This document shows, in pieces, positions 12,087-23,522 of a stretch of 64,000 nt of DNA. Each line of letters starts with the position of its first letter. The stretch's first letter is position 1. The notes beneath the pieces are model-generated. The model was not told where the DNA came from and did no database searches. It saw nothing but the letters and a program-made list of their open reading frames with translations. Both the position numbers and the translations under genes were made by a program. The stretch is from Apteryx mantelli (Eukaryota; Chordata; Aves; Apterygiformes; Apterygidae). The stretch lies in the NCBI RefSeq assembly GCF_036417845.1, contig NC_089978.1, positions 127,874,183 through 127,938,182 on the forward strand, written 5' to 3'.

Positions 12087-12270
12087 CGTTTCTCCCCTTT
12101 TCTACCTCCAGTCATTCCTTTCTCTGAGCCTTCTTTTGCCTGTACTCTCTCTCTCTGCCTCCACACTCCTTTTTAACTACTCCCTTTGCCTCTCTCTTCC
12201 TCTCCATTTCTTCTCTTGACGGGACCAATCCATCTCCCCTCTTTGCATTCCTTGCAATTCTTTTTTTCCC
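12087..12270. repeat. Pyrimidine-rich tract in copy A intron 1
   Basis: About 180 bases dominated by C and T on the plus strand, including a CTCTCTCTCTC run near 12147. The intact gene has a shorter, similar tract near 22085-22140, so it is an ancestral intron feature that expanded here. Confidence 0.6.
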
Positions 12271-13691
12271 TGAAAATGTTTGGACTGCCTGTTGTGCCTT
12301 TAACAGGGCTTTTTTAGAATAAAATCAAACTAGCCTTGCAATGAAACAGCAAATTCTTGAAAAATATTCTTACAACATATTCTCCAAGCCATATTTTTCA
12401 TCTAATTTTCACTTTGTTTTTGACAAAAATCTCTCCTCTTCAGCATGTTAGTCATGAGAACTATTAGCTGCCTTCGTTACTCCTCTGAGCCTTGTCACCC
12501 CCAGCATTTCCCTTGTGCTTAATAACAAAGAACCCAGAGTATCTTTACAGAAACTGTTTGTTGCATGTTTCTCCACACATGGGAATGTTTAATAGCAAGT
12601 TACTTATCCCAGAAAATACATATACCAGGCCATGAAAGATTATTGACAATGTTGCAAACAAGGCAGATGAGATATAAAACTTCTTTCTATGAAGTTGCTA
12701 AGCAGGAGCAGCAAAAACAACAGCAGTAAGCTCAGTGCATGTGTAAGTTATTTCATGAATAATCTATGTATGAGCAAGAGGCATCTTTGGTTTTGTTTTT
12801 GCCTTGTATTGTGGATGAGTCTTTTTGTGTATTCGTTTTAGCATTTTGCTTGGTTTGCATAGGGCTACCTGTGACTGTTTTGTGCCTGTGATTTTTGTGC
12901 TCTGATTCACATGAATGTTTTTCTTTCATTCGTGATTATGTGTACACGTGAGAACTTTAGCGACAAGTATGGTCTGTGCATTCTAGACAACATCAAAGCA
13001 CCACTGTAAGAAGATCATGTAAATAATGGGCAACAACAGTCTTAAAAGGTCTTAATTGTACAAAGTCAGGAATAAGATTTCATAGTATAAATCAGTTATA
13101 CCCTTTTGTCTTGAATGCAGTTTTCATTTCCAGTATCCCCCACATCCATGAAATATTTATCAGCAAGATTAGAACCCCAAGGAAAAGGTAAGATACAGTG
13201 CCAAAAGCTTGACAGACTGATAAATGAGCAGACTAGAAGGATTATAGCTATACAGATTAGAAAAGGACAAATAAGAGATGCAAATAAACTATGCACCATA
13301 AAAAAAAGAAAAGATTGTATCTAAAATCAACTCCGGACTTTTCATAAAATATGTCGTTAACCCATGCAGCTTATTGCCATAAGGCATTAGTGAGATTAAA
13401 AGGCATTACCTACAGATATGACTTCAAGGTTTAACAGTTATAAGAGAGGGAATAAGAAATTTCTAAGGCGCAGAAACTCTCTTTGCATTAAGACAGAAGC
13501 CTACCGCTAATTGACAGGGCATAAGATGAAATCTCCCATGTAGGCAAGTTATGCCACAACTGCCCTAAATAAGATTTCTTACAGGTTTGATCTTATGAAT
13601 TGGTTCTGGCTAAGAATAAATCCTGAACTCATCAGAACACTGGTGCAACATGGTTGGGAATTCCTGCCTTCCTGTTGGCTTGAAAATTTAC

Positions 13692-13762
13692 CTCTCACTC
13701 TGTGCACAGTGAAGATGCCAAAGCCAAAAGATGACCGGGATTGCTGCAGTTTGGAGTTTCAT
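13692..13762 (-). pseudogene. Copy A exon 1 (signal peptide, frameshifted)
   Basis: The ATG is at 13760-13762. The 71 bases align with the 70-base exon 1 of the intact gene, with one inserted base after codon 13. The hydrophobic core survives up to the insertion; after it the reading becomes LWHLHCAQSE instead of LGIFTVNTVR. The donor at 13686-13691 is GTAAAT, weaker than the GTAAGT of the intact copy. Confidence 0.75.
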
Positions 13763-13825
13763 TGCTGGTGACTTCTTTGTCAAGACAGAGAAGAAAGTGA
13801 TTAATATGACCCCCCTTTCATGGAG

Positions 13826-13833
13826 TTTAGGTA
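13826..13833 (-). promoter_or_regulatory. Decayed TATA box of copy A
   Basis: On the minus strand this reads TACCTAAA, in the position where the intact copy has TATATAAA (23440-23447), with matching flanks (CATGGAGTTTA against CATGGGGTTTA on plus). It also lies 64 bases before the ATG, as in the intact gene. The change would be expected to weaken the core promoter. Confidence 0.65.
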
Positions 13834-14570
13834 CTGTTATTCAGTGGTCAGTTCCTGTTTTTGCTAAAAAGGGTATCTGAGTAGTGGGAAGGGGGTACAT
13901 AGGTGGAAAATATTAATTTTGGTGACTGTGAACCAATCCTTTCCTGTCAGTCATCTATTAGTGAAGGCTTTTCCTGCTCAAACCCTGCTGTAGTTGAAGT
14001 TCTCTGAAGAAAGCTTTGTTTAGGCTGTTTAATTTTAGCTACTTTTCTGCAGTCCTGTGCTGTCTAGGTTTGAACACTGTGTATACAGTCCCATGAAGGC
14101 ACAGAATGACACTCAGAGTTATCTCATTGACCAATGGACCACTTAAAAGGAGAACATGAGTCAAAGAAAAGTTGTTTTTGTTGATGGGAACAGGAATGAA
14201 GTGCCCCAATCATAGCAGCTGTATTAATCAATGGTCACTTTCAACTATATCTTTAGATGCAGATTTGGAGGGGTACCATGCGCATCCTCCATGGGTTGGG
14301 ACTTGACAAAACTCTTCTGCTTCCTCCTGACTTCCAGGGAGCACAGGCTGATACCATGAATCCCTTGGGCCAGTTGAGGAAAAGAGCAAAGGATGTGCTC
14401 TCACCTGCAGGATGCACCCAGCAAGCCACTTTGTGAATCACACTTTGGCTAGGGGCTCTGTAAGGCAGTCACGAGGAAGTTTGTGGGGCTTCAAAGCAAA
14501 GCATTTTTTGCAGAGATTGCAAATATGTTCCTGTAATTCCAGACCAAGTTTGTTTGCTTCAAGTGTAATG

Positions 14571-14592
14571 ATTCTGTGATTCTGTGATTTCT
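14571..14592 (+). repeat. CR1 LINE 3' end (ATTCTGTG repeats)
   Basis: Two ATTCTGTG octamers and a partial third are the signature end of the CR1 LINE family of birds and reptiles. The upstream sequence is too degraded for me to mark where the element begins. It lies just beyond the upstream edge of duplication unit A. Confidence 0.6.
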
Positions 14593-17500
14593 AAATAGCT
14601 TTTGAGATCTTTTTTTCAGTTTTTAAGGGCTTAAGGCAGGAAATAATCACTATGATGTACAATAATCAGCCCAAATCAAGAGACAGCTATTGCATGAAAA
14701 TGTACAATTGAAAGTCATTAATAGAGCAGGACTTGAACTTGTATTTTTGGCATCCTTTTCGTGTGTCTTGTTACAGGACCACCCTCTTCCTTTGCATTAA
14801 GAACATCTTTGATAACTTGGTCTAGAATCTCTTATTCTAAGCCGCAGCCAGACAGGAAGGAAAAACAAAACCTCTCTAGGAAAGATCCTGCAGTGCAACC
14901 CCCTTTTATGTGATCTCTTTAAAAGACCAGATCAGAGGAAACAAAAGCAGGAATTCAATCAGAGCACATGCTCTGAAAATGTCTCAGATGAGCCTCACAG
15001 AGTCAGAAGGTTCATTTAAATTGCAGTCCCATCCCTTTTTTTGGAATAGCTGTTTGTTGTTCCATATAACAAGCTTTTAGAGGCTTTTCAAACTCCCTGG
15101 AGATCAGGTTCTGGAAAGTTTACCCATGGCTTGCTCAGATCATTTTCTGGATGGGATCTTTTATGGACTGATGCATCCTATTTCTAACCATGGCGAAGTT
15201 ATTAGAAGAGCTCTTTTTTTTTTTCCTTCCCCTCTCCTCAGTGCTTTTTTCCCTGTTTAGAATTCAGAAACACAAAGGCAGATTGTACAAAAGTGGAAAC
15301 ACAGGTTCTTGTCAGTCTGAACCAGCTGGTTCAGTTGTTTTAATGCTGTCTAGGCTAGAGGGTGGGAAGAATCTGGAGAGGTAGGTTTTCCCTGCTTTGG
15401 CATTAGCTCTTTGTTGTGCTATTCCCCCCTCGCCCCCCCCACTCTGCCCCCTTTAGCTCTCAAATAAAATGGGGGGAACGCTAACCATGACCTGGTGACA
15501 GAATATTTTGAAATCTTCTGTGCAGCCTCTGCAGGAGTTGCTTCTGCATTGTATCAGCAGGCCTGCTCCCTCATTCTCAGAGCTCCTAAACCAAAGTGCA
15601 AGTTGAAGGAATGAACTGGCTGGACAGGACAAGGTGGGAAACGGCAGCCGTAAATAGTTCCCAGTGGTAGTAAGTGCACAGGCCTTTTTAGTAGGCAGTA
15701 AGGGGAATTAGAAGAACACCCTTGGAACAGGTGAAATATCACTGCAAGGACCTTAGAAGTGCCTAGAGAGAGGACGGGCTCATTCAGACAGGCAGCAGTG
15801 ATGATGGTGATCAAAAAAAAGCATTATTTACACTCTTACCACTCTGTCCAAATCAAATGCCCAGCTAAAACCCATATTCTGAATTACACTGTCAACCACA
15901 TGCAGTATAATGATTTTCAGATGTTTCCAGTTTGCTGACTCCTAAATATTTGCCAGTGGGAGAGTACAGCTTGGGGCCTCCAGGTTTATAACACATCTTT
16001 TCAGCCTCTCTTTCCCAGAGAGGATGAGGAGCTCACCCTAGCACGCATGCCACAGAGCAGAGGGACTAAATCAAGTGAGCAAATGAGCTGCTACAGACTC
16101 TGACTTGTTAAGGACTAAACTGCAGCTACCACCTACCACTTTCTTCTGCAACTCCCTTCTTATTTGTTATACCCCTACCTTCCCTCTCACCTTCTGGTGT
16201 GCTGGTTTGCCATAAAATTTGAGTCAGTGTCTTCTGTAGCAACCCCAATAACTTGTGTAATTCAGTTGCAGTTTAAAATGCAAGGTTTAGCTTTCCAAAA
16301 TACATGTGCTGCATTACTCCACAGGGAAGAGAGAAGGAAAGTATTTGTATTTGCTGTATGAACATGCCTACACTTCATGTCATGTAACAGTATTTGGCAA
16401 AATAGCACCACCGATGTGTAAATGTTTGCACACAGGTACCCAGTCCTCCTCCCTTCTCTTCTTCCCATGTATAGTATTGAGCAATCTGTTAAAATATGGG
16501 ATTAGTTGATGAAAACCTCCAGTGTAAAGTAAAAGACAAACAATAGAGTCAGAGGGCATGTGCAAAACAGTCAAGGAATATCCATGCTTGTCACTGGGGG
16601 TTTGGGATACTGAATGTTGTAATAATGGTTTCAGGGAAAGCTGGTTGTTATTGTAAACACACTTTTGCAGTTCCTTAAATATAAACAAACTTAGCGAAAG
16701 CAGTACAGCTGCAGTTACATCAAGTCATTGCCCAGGAAGTATGGTTTGTATGCAGAAAGCCAACATGCCCCAGTGGGGTAGTGTGTCCTCTCTGCCTCTG
16801 TGGATGTCAGTGAAGCTGTGTATATTTACAGGAGCTGAGGGTCTGTCCCACCCTACTCTCTGCTGTTTTCACCTGAGCTAAAGATCTGAGCGCAGAGCAG
16901 CTCTTCTCTCTGTTGGAGACTGGTGTTTGGTGTGTGAAAGAAGGGAAATGGTGGCTTGTTTCAGATGTTGTTGCCCTCTGGTCAACCATGTGTATTTGGG
17001 GCACCCTTTGTGGCAGAGTGGCACACAAAGCTTACAAAAGGAGTCCAAGGGAATCAAGGCTGGTAGTACAGGCCACAGCCTGGGGGCATGAGGAGGAAGG
17101 GGAGCAGTCACCACAAGCCCGCTGTTCCCTATCCTACTTGGAGAAGAAACATGTGGGCAGCCAGGTGCAAGGAGGATGTCAGTAGAACCACAGTGCCAGA
17201 CCTTGAAACGTACCTTAGAGCCCAGCTTCCGTTGGGTTTTTTGCTTGTTTGTTTCCCAAGTGAGATGTTTCCTGAGAATATTGAGGAGACCCAGACTGGT
17301 TCTTATTTGCGTTGGATGGAATGACAGCAATCTATTTCTTCATTTTCCACTTTCCTTTTTTTGTGAAAAGGAGGTTAAAACACATTTTCCATTCTTTTTA
17401 AAGCATTTGAAGAGTGAAGGGGAAAAGTGCTACGCAGGAGCAATGCCACTACTGGTGAGCCTCCAAGTTGCACACAGCTAGAGAGGACAAAAATAGCTCA

Positions 17501-19740
17501 CAACTGGAAACTGGAGTCCACAACTGGAACCGCAGTAAGGACTGGGGTAAACAGTGGTCAGGGAAAGACAAGGAGGTCCCTGGAGTTTAATGGCTGAGGA
17601 AGAAGAGCTGTTAAGACCATAGTAATTAACGCCCCAGAAATGCACAAGGGTCATTACAGCTCTTGCAAGGAATAGCAAACGATATAATTATAAAGTAGGA
17701 TGATTCATTCGCACCAACCATCATTAATCATTTTATGAACTATGATGCGGGTGAGCAGATATAAAATATTAATTGCTATCTGATGGTTAATTAATATATC
17801 CTCAGGTTGTGATAGTCCTAATTAAAAAATTAATACTCACTTCAGTAAGATGAATTCCAGCATAAGATACTACTGAGTACAAGCAAAAGCATTAAAATCC
17901 TGCTTGCCAAAAGCATGGTTTTAGTTAGTTCTGGTCCTGGATAAATTAGATCAGTGGGAGCTGATGCTACTCATCTGAGGTAGCTTACCTTAGAGATACT
18001 TTTATAGATGACCTGGTTTTACAGCCTGCTGGTATTCCTGCTGAAGAAGGGAATAGAAGTATTTCTGTTGTCTGTAATGTGAGGCGCTGAGGCCTTGAGA
18101 TAGGCAATTCAGAATGAATGAACACTGAGTAATTTATATTCATACTCCTGAAACATCCCATCTCAGCATTTCTTTTTACCTGTAAAGCTCTTCTTACCAA
18201 GCTTTTAGCAACAGCAATTTTTTTCTAATATAATTGAAATCAAGGACTTCAGTAAGACGGCATTGCTCCATGTAATGGAGACTCAGTAGCCTTCCTTGGC
18301 TCTATTTTGTATTGTAATATGTAGAATCATCCCTCTCTAGCCTGCCTGAGCAGTGGCCTTGCTTTAAAATCTGCTATCTTGGATAGTGAAAACTAAATGC
18401 ATTTCCCTCCATGGGACTGAGCCATGACAAAATAGGAGCCGCAGGAGACAAATTCTCTCTGCAGACTTAACCAGGGCAGGGATGTTTAAAGACTGGCTTT
18501 TCGAGTAGTACGATCTTATTTCTGTAGTGTAGTTTGGAAGTGCTATAGTGTCACCTGTATCAATAACAGGTTACCTGCAGTGAAAAGCTCTGCAGTTCAG
18601 CAGCAGTGCAGGCTATGTATATGTGAGTAATGAGAGGAAGTTTACTCCTGGAGCCCCTCTGCTCATACCTCTCCTCCACCCTTCAACCTCCCCAAACCCA
18701 GAAGTTTTCTCCCTCTTTGCCCAGAGCCCTTCTGTGTCTGCTTCTGGTAGTGTGAGGATCATCCTAGGGTTATATGAGGACTGACTTTTAAGTACTCAAG
18801 CTTTTGAAGAGGTGTTTATTGTCTGAAATACGGGCTTTATAGCTGAAGCATGGTGTAGAAAGCCCAGAATCAGATTGCTTTTAAACTGTTGTGAGTTGGA
18901 GGAAGCATCAGCTCTAGCTAATTTGCCTAAAAGGTCTCAGATTTGTGCTGTTATCTTAGTGTCCTTTTCAACAGTCTCCATCTGCACTATGTACAAGCAA
19001 CAAATGTACCATTTTACTTCAGGTTTGCAATAACTTTATTAATATTCGGAACCCTCTATTAGTACAACTTATTTAAAAAATGTAATAGATGTTTACATCA
19101 AATATACTTAGTTTTCTAGGGCAGGGAATCACCATGATTTTGGGAAGTAGACTCTTGCTTCCAGCTATGGTTTGTACTTGATTATTCAGAGAAAAGCAAA
19201 AGAGAAAATAAAGCATTTGGTTAAGGTCTATCTCACATGAAGGTGAAACAGAAGTAACTTCACAGAAGTCAGTGGGCAGGAGAAGTCAAAATCCAGTACA
19301 AAACTGAATAGAATTACATTCATAGTCAGCCTGAATTACTCAAGGTCATCCCTTAGTGAGAGTATCTATACATCATGGTAGGCTGAGACTAAAGTTAGAA
19401 CTAACAGTGCAATACTACATATAGAAGCAGAACGGCCACGGATTTCCTTCTGAATATTGCACCGGTCAGGTAATGCCATGACACATGAGATTACTTTACT
19501 TGTAGCTTATATAATTGTGAGTAACCATTAAATTATCAAGAATCTTTTCAAAGCCAAGCATTCAATGCAGAACATGTTGATCTCCATCAGCATTCGTCTA
19601 CACACTGATACAGCTCCATGGGAGGTGATCTTCTTTCATAGCTTGTGAAACAGTCTGCCACTCACCATAAAGTGCCATACTGGTCAGAATAGCGAGGGAC
19701 ATTAAGCCACAGATAAGATGATGTCTACCTTCAGTTGTAA
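14593..19740. other. Intergenic stretch between the two XCL1-like copies
   Basis: About 5 kb separating the duplication units. No frame longer than 150 codons is open, and none has a recognisable domain or exon-like splice borders. The stretch at 16.8-17.5 kb has overlapping open frames on both strands, which suggests chance and not coding. No homologue of this spacer was seen elsewhere in the window, so the duplicated unit is shorter than the copy-to-copy distance. Confidence 0.55.
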
Positions 19741-19859
19741 AGAATCATTAGTAAGCATTTCAGAAAATAAGCAGTGTAACAGAGTCCAGCTATAAAATAA
19801 AGAAGCCATATTCAACCAGCGATGAATAGATTATGATGAGTTCGTGTTTGTTCAGAGAT

Positions 19860-19865
19860 TTTATT
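19860..19865 (-). promoter_or_regulatory. XCL1 polyadenylation signal AATAAA
   Basis: On the minus strand AATAAA follows the XCL1 stop codon by about 110 bases, giving a compact 3' UTR with cleavage expected near 19840. The same position in copy A (9766-9771) reads AATGAA, within otherwise matching flanks (TGTTTGTTCAGAGA on plus). Confidence 0.7.
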
Positions 19866-19976
19866 GCTAATTAATAAATAGGAGTTACAAGCAGATACTC
19901 AGGCTTTCTTCCCTGTTCTGGGCAGGACTGATGATGATTCCATTATGTTGGCCTTAGATGCTTGCCTGGGACAGGA

Positions 19977-20082
19977 TTATTTGCCTTTGGTACTACGTTT
20001 CTGGTCTATTTTCTTTATAGCAGCCTGTACCCATTTCTGGTCAGGGTGTACGCAGATCCTGATGCCTTTTGCGGTGATAAAC
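19977..20082 (-). CDS. XCL1: XCL1 exon 3 (coding part)
   Basis: The acceptor CTTCCTGCAG ends at 20083. It encodes FITAKGIRICVHPDQKW and the C-terminal helix, ending with TAA at 19977-19979. It holds the second conserved Cys, the family Trp and a lysine-rich end suited to glycosaminoglycan binding (the binding is family knowledge, not shown here). Confidence 0.93.
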
Positions 20083-23000
20083 CTGCAGGAAGGGAGAAAG
20101 CAAGCCAGGCAGCCATTAAACTCTAGTCTTCAAAATCAGGTTTAGTGCTTTTGGGTTTTTTTGCAGAATGTGTGAGGACCAGTGTGATTAAAGTATCTTA
20201 CAGGCCTGAGTTTTTGGCTGTTACTTGAAATAATAGCAATTAGCAACATCAGTTCCCTATTTATGGCATATGCTCCACCCCAACCCCTCGCTGAGATTTC
20301 TTCCCACTTCCTGGGTCAGAAAGATCTGGCTGTTCAGTCAGGTTTCTACTAGCTTTTGTGAGCAACATAAATCCCCTGGACCTCTGAGGCTCACCCCTGC
20401 TCAGTCACCTAGTGACTGCTTCATGGGGGAACTGCAGTGGGTGAGCTGAATGCAGTAGGCTGATGTGAGCTGGGCGGTGAAGTGTCTGCTCTTCTGCCAC
20501 CCTGCTCTTCTGTGATGGTGGTGTGTTTGTATAGATGAGTCTGAAGGAGATCAGTGTGCCAGATACTCACATGACAGCATTTACTGGAACTTGGTGCTTT
20601 TCATAGCTGACAAGCTTTCTGATGTCCAGTTTCTGTGTGGATAGGCTTACACATGTGTATTTGCGCATAGGCTGACTTCCAGCACTCCCTAGTAGGGGTG
20701 AAAAGATAAATGACAAGAGCTTCAAAAACATGTTCACAGCTAGCCATAGTTATTACTTCTAAATTGTAAGTCCAAGCAGGTTTCCAATTTTGGTTAGAAC
20801 ATCAGTGCCTCTCAAGATGTACAACCAGAATACCACTTGTACAAGAGAGCTCAAGGTGTCTTTTGTGAGATGTCCTACTATCTCTAAACTATCATTGCTA
20901 TTTTAATTAAGACACTAATCTTCATCCAGTCTCTTCAACAGTAGCGTATCATTCTGCTGCCAGTGAGCAGCTGCTTCCACTAGCAGAAAAAATATTTGGC
21001 ACCATGCATGATGCTGTCATCTGTATCATCTACATGTAAGTGTCCACATGGAGTTGCACTTAGAACTGGCACCTTTTCTGGGCGGATTTCAAATGTCATC
21101 TGAAGGTGGATCAGTACTATTATCCCTACTTTCCAAGTGAAGGACAGGATGTTACTCTGTTTCACACAGGACATCCAAAACTAGCAGCAAAAGAAAAAAA
21201 AGAAAAAAAAAGAAAAAAAAAGAAAAAGGGCACTGTTGAAAGAAAGGGTTTATAACTGTCAGAAAGCCAGGGTTTGCATACTCTTGCTGTAATGCTAATT
21301 TTATAGCCGGTGAAGGGCTGCCTAATCCTCTCTTCCATCCAACATTTGCCTACATTCCAGGGAAATGCTCTGATGATAAATATTAGGGGGAAGTCAGTAT
21401 AAAATTCTCTGGGCAGCTATCACCTCACATGGTGATAACTAAAAGTGACAGCTCATTTAAGTGAGATACGTATACATTTTGTATTATCGCTTGCTAATTT
21501 CTGGCTTCCTCCACCTTTCAAAGACAAATTTGAGGAGGCATGAGGGGGACAAGCAGAAACGTCAGAATACAGCAGTGTATTCTTTCTAAAGTCTTCATTT
21601 TGAAAACTTTATAAAGAAGCTGGCTTGAGAAAAGTTCAAGAGCCGTACAGGTACAATTTGCAAAGTATAAAAGCTGCTTCACATAATCTTATTGGATGTG
21701 AGCTTTTCTTTGTTTGAAATAATTGGAATAGTTCAGGAAAACACACATCAGCCTCTGGAGATGCTCTAGCATAACTAGTGCATAGGTACTGGCACAGTTG
21801 CTGTAACTCTTGGCTTTCTGTTTGCCTGAATAGTCACGAGCAGCTCAATGTATTTTCTCATATTTCAGCAGAAATATATATCTGCATCATCCAGATTGGT
21901 TTCCAAAATATGGCAACCATTAAAGAGTTCAAATGTAGTCAAACAATCCTTAGTATCCCTGAAAATATTCTCTCTTCTGCTAGACCGTCTCCAGGGGATA
22001 TGCACTGGGAATATAAGCAAAGCTTCTTTAAGCCTGGGAACAAACTCAAACTGCTCTGTGGGACAAAATCTGCACCTGTAACTACCATTTTCTCCATTTT
22101 CCCCACTTTCTATTATTCTTCTTTCTAATCCTTTACCCCCTACATGCTACCTCTGTGTGGTGTTTTACACCTGGGTGACGTTTACAGCAAATCCTGAAGA
22201 ATGACATTACAAACTGGCAGTCTGTGATACCAAGGCACATGTTGCTGAGATGAGCAGCAGTAGCACTAGTCAACACACTAGAATCTAGTGCGATCTGCTT
22301 CTAGTAGCACTAGGTCAACATCCTCAATGTGTAGCTACATAATTTTGTGAATGCTTAGAAGGTCTCAGTTTGGTTTTGGTGTGGTTTAGTGAAGATGCCT
22401 TTTCTGTGTGTTCATCTTTGCATATTTTTGTGGGTTTACATATGGCTTGCATATCAGTGTTTTCTGTGATTTTTTTATGTGCCTGTTTGCATGAATCTGT
22501 GTATATGTAGACATATGCTTATATGTGTGTGTTCATGCGTTAGCATGATACACATAGCCTCATCCAAAAGTCACAGTCCTAAATACGATTTCAGACAAAC
22601 TCATTAAAACATGGGTGGTTGTAGTCATAAATGGTCTCAAACAAGATATTAAATTATATGAAATATTGAGATATAAGACATTGTATAAATCAATTGCTTC
22701 CCTTTGCAATTTTTGGTTTTAGTTTACCCATCCATACCAAAATACTTATCAAAATATTTGTCTAGAAACAAGCAGATAGGTAATATGCAATACAAGACTG
22801 GAAGAACTTTTAAAAATGAGGACATTAGCAGGATTAGGACTATAGTGTTAGAGAAGGACAAATAAAAAGGGATATAATAAAAATGCATACTAAAGTAGCT
22901 TATCTAGAAAAAGAAAAACACAGTGCGTCTGAAATTGGCTCAGGAAATTATTTTCATAAAATATGTCATTAACCCATGGAAGTCATTGCCATAAGGCATC

Positions 23001-23376
23001 AGTGGGATTAAAATGTTACCTATATGTATGACTTCAAGGTTTCACAGTTATAAGAGAGTGAATAAGGCACAGAAACCCTCCTTCCATTAAGACAGAAGCC
23101 AGCCACTAATTGACAGGGCATAAGATGAAATCTCCCATAAATCTCCTTAGTCCATAACTGCATTTCTTGTGGTTTTGATCTGGATTTCTTACAAGTTAAA
23201 TCTTACGAACAGCTCTGGCTGAGAATGAATCCTGAACTCATCAGACCCATGGTGCAAGGTGGTTGGGACAGCAATGTGCTGTCTTCCTATTGGATTGAAA
23301 ACTTACCTCTCACTGTGTTCACAGTGAAGATGCCAAGCCAAAAGATGACCAGGATAGCTGCGGCGTGGAGTTTCAT
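19977..23376 (-). CDS. XCL1: XCL1 (lymphotactin), C-subfamily chemokine, three coding exons
   Basis: The coding join is 23376-23307, 20688-20571, 20082-19977 (70+118+106 bases), with GT-AG introns in phases 1 and 2, giving 97 residues. Residues 1-24 are a signal peptide (MKLHAAAILVIFWLGIF...). The mature part has exactly two cysteines, C36 in RKYTCVSLSTQK and C73 in GIRICVHPDQKWV. This lacks the first and third cysteines of other chemokines, which is the hallmark of XCL. W80 and the helix AAIKKIDQK follow, then a basic tail KRSTKGK. XCL1 is secreted, known mainly from activated T and NK cells, and attracts XCR1-bearing dendritic cells. The tail is shorter than in mammals (human XCL1 is 114 residues), with no mucin-like extension. 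The start is fixed by the TATA box 64 bases upstream and by the signal peptide. Every splice junction keeps the frame. Confidence 0.95.
20273..20616 (-). repeat. Near-identical tract, XCL1 side (gene conversion)
   Basis: Counterpart of 10744-11087: 344 bases, ungapped, with three substitutions (20284, 20289, 20350) and identity from 20351 to 20616. It spans intron 2 sequence, the exon 2 donor and the 3' third of exon 2, while the rest of the two genes is clearly diverged. Confidence 0.9.
20571..20688 (-). CDS. XCL1: XCL1 exon 2
   Basis: The acceptor CCCCTACTAG ends at 20689 and the donor is GTGAGT at 20565-20570. It encodes GSAGSQPMRKYTCVSL, then the beta-1 to beta-2 region ending in QVPVNAV plus two bases of Met. 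The single N-terminal Cys is here. The last part, from LVSYEK on, lies in the near-identical tract shared with copy A. Confidence 0.93.
21189..21230 (+). repeat. A-rich simple repeat in XCL1 intron 1
   Basis: Four A runs of 8-9 bases separated by single G (AAAAAAAAAG units), then AAAAAGGG. It has no counterpart in copy A intron 1, so it arose or was lost after the duplication. The length is likely to be polymorphic. Confidence 0.85.
23307..23376 (-). CDS. XCL1: XCL1 exon 1 (coding part)
   Basis: It encodes the start Met and 23 residues of signal peptide, plus the first base of a Gly codon. The donor is GTAAGT at 23301-23306. The hydrophobic stretch AAAILVIFWLGIFTV fits a secreted protein. 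Confidence 0.93.
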
Positions 23377-23439
23377 TGCTGGTGGCTTCTTCATCAAGGC
23401 TGAGAAGAAAGTGATTAACATGAGCCCCCTTTCATGGGG

Positions 23440-23447
23440 TTTATATA
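23440..23447 (-). promoter_or_regulatory. XCL1: XCL1 TATA box
   Basis: TATATAAA on the minus strand, 64 bases before the ATG. Initiation about 30 bases downstream would give a 5' UTR of roughly 35 bases, in line with short chemokine leaders. Conserved flanks in copy A carry a mutated version. Confidence 0.75.
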
Positions 23448-23514
23448 TTGTCATTCAATGGTCAGTTCTCGTGTTCACTGTTGGGGGGGCGTCATGGTAG
23501 GGCTGACTGTAAGT

Positions 23515-23522
23515 GGAAAAAA
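23515..23522 (+). promoter_or_regulatory. Possible NFAT-type GGAAAA site upstream of XCL1
   Basis: GGAAAAAA on plus, about 70 bases upstream of the TATA box. A GTGGAAAA element is kept at the matching place in copy A (about 13911-13918). GGAAAA is the NFAT core, and mammalian XCL1 is induced on T-cell activation. The link here is inference from a short motif. Confidence 0.25.

Larger units (their letters stand above)
10204..13762 (-). pseudogene. XCL1-like chemokine copy A, probable decaying pseudogene
   Basis: This is a three-exon paralogue of the intact XCL1 gene about 10 kb away on the same strand. Exon 1 (13692-13762) starts MKLQTAAIPVIFW, then an extra T (GGCTTTGGC against GGCTTGGC) shifts the frame. 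Its donor is GTAAAT instead of GTAAGT. Exon 2 keeps the YTC(A/V)S and LVSYEKHQVPVNAV blocks, but has 9 extra codons between them and an unrelated 5' part. Exon 3 (10204-10333) keeps ICV and little else. The TATA box has become TACCTAAA and AATAAA has become AATGAA. These changes argue for a dead or dying gene. An alternative is a rapidly diverging gene: with the acceptor at 11207-11208 the frameshift is compensated, and all three exons read as one 121-codon frame ending in TAG at 10204-10206. Homology to XCL1 is very likely; lack of function is inferred. Confidence 0.75.
9700..14500 (-). repeat. Tandem duplication unit A (damaged XCL1 copy)
   Basis: This segment is homologous to unit B (about 19750-24140) in the same orientation. 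Clear anchors are the 3' UTR (TGTTTGTTCAGAGA at 9752 and 19847), exon 2, intron 1 (CATAAAATATGTC followed by TTAACCCATG at about 13345 and 22950), exon 1, and upstream sequence (GGACCACTTAAAAGG at about 14139 and 23810). Homology fades near 14.5 kb. Outside one nearly identical tract, the copies are only loosely similar by eye, with many indels, so the duplication is not recent. It encloses the whole gene with its promoter and 3' end. Confidence 0.85.

Noticed and set aside
16878..17330. 150-codon minus-strand frame
   Set aside because: Overlapping open frames in several other phases of both strands indicate chance; no motif is visible.
20980..21174. 64-codon minus-strand frame in XCL1 intron 1 beginning MSCVKQS, first suspected as exon 2
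   Set aside because: It shares only SCV with chemokines and lacks the surrounding motif. The real exon 2 at 20571-20688 fits in phase and sequence.
21778..22128. 116-codon plus-strand frame inside XCL1 intron 1
   Set aside because: It is antisense to the gene, has no family features, and its counterpart in copy A intron 1 is not open.
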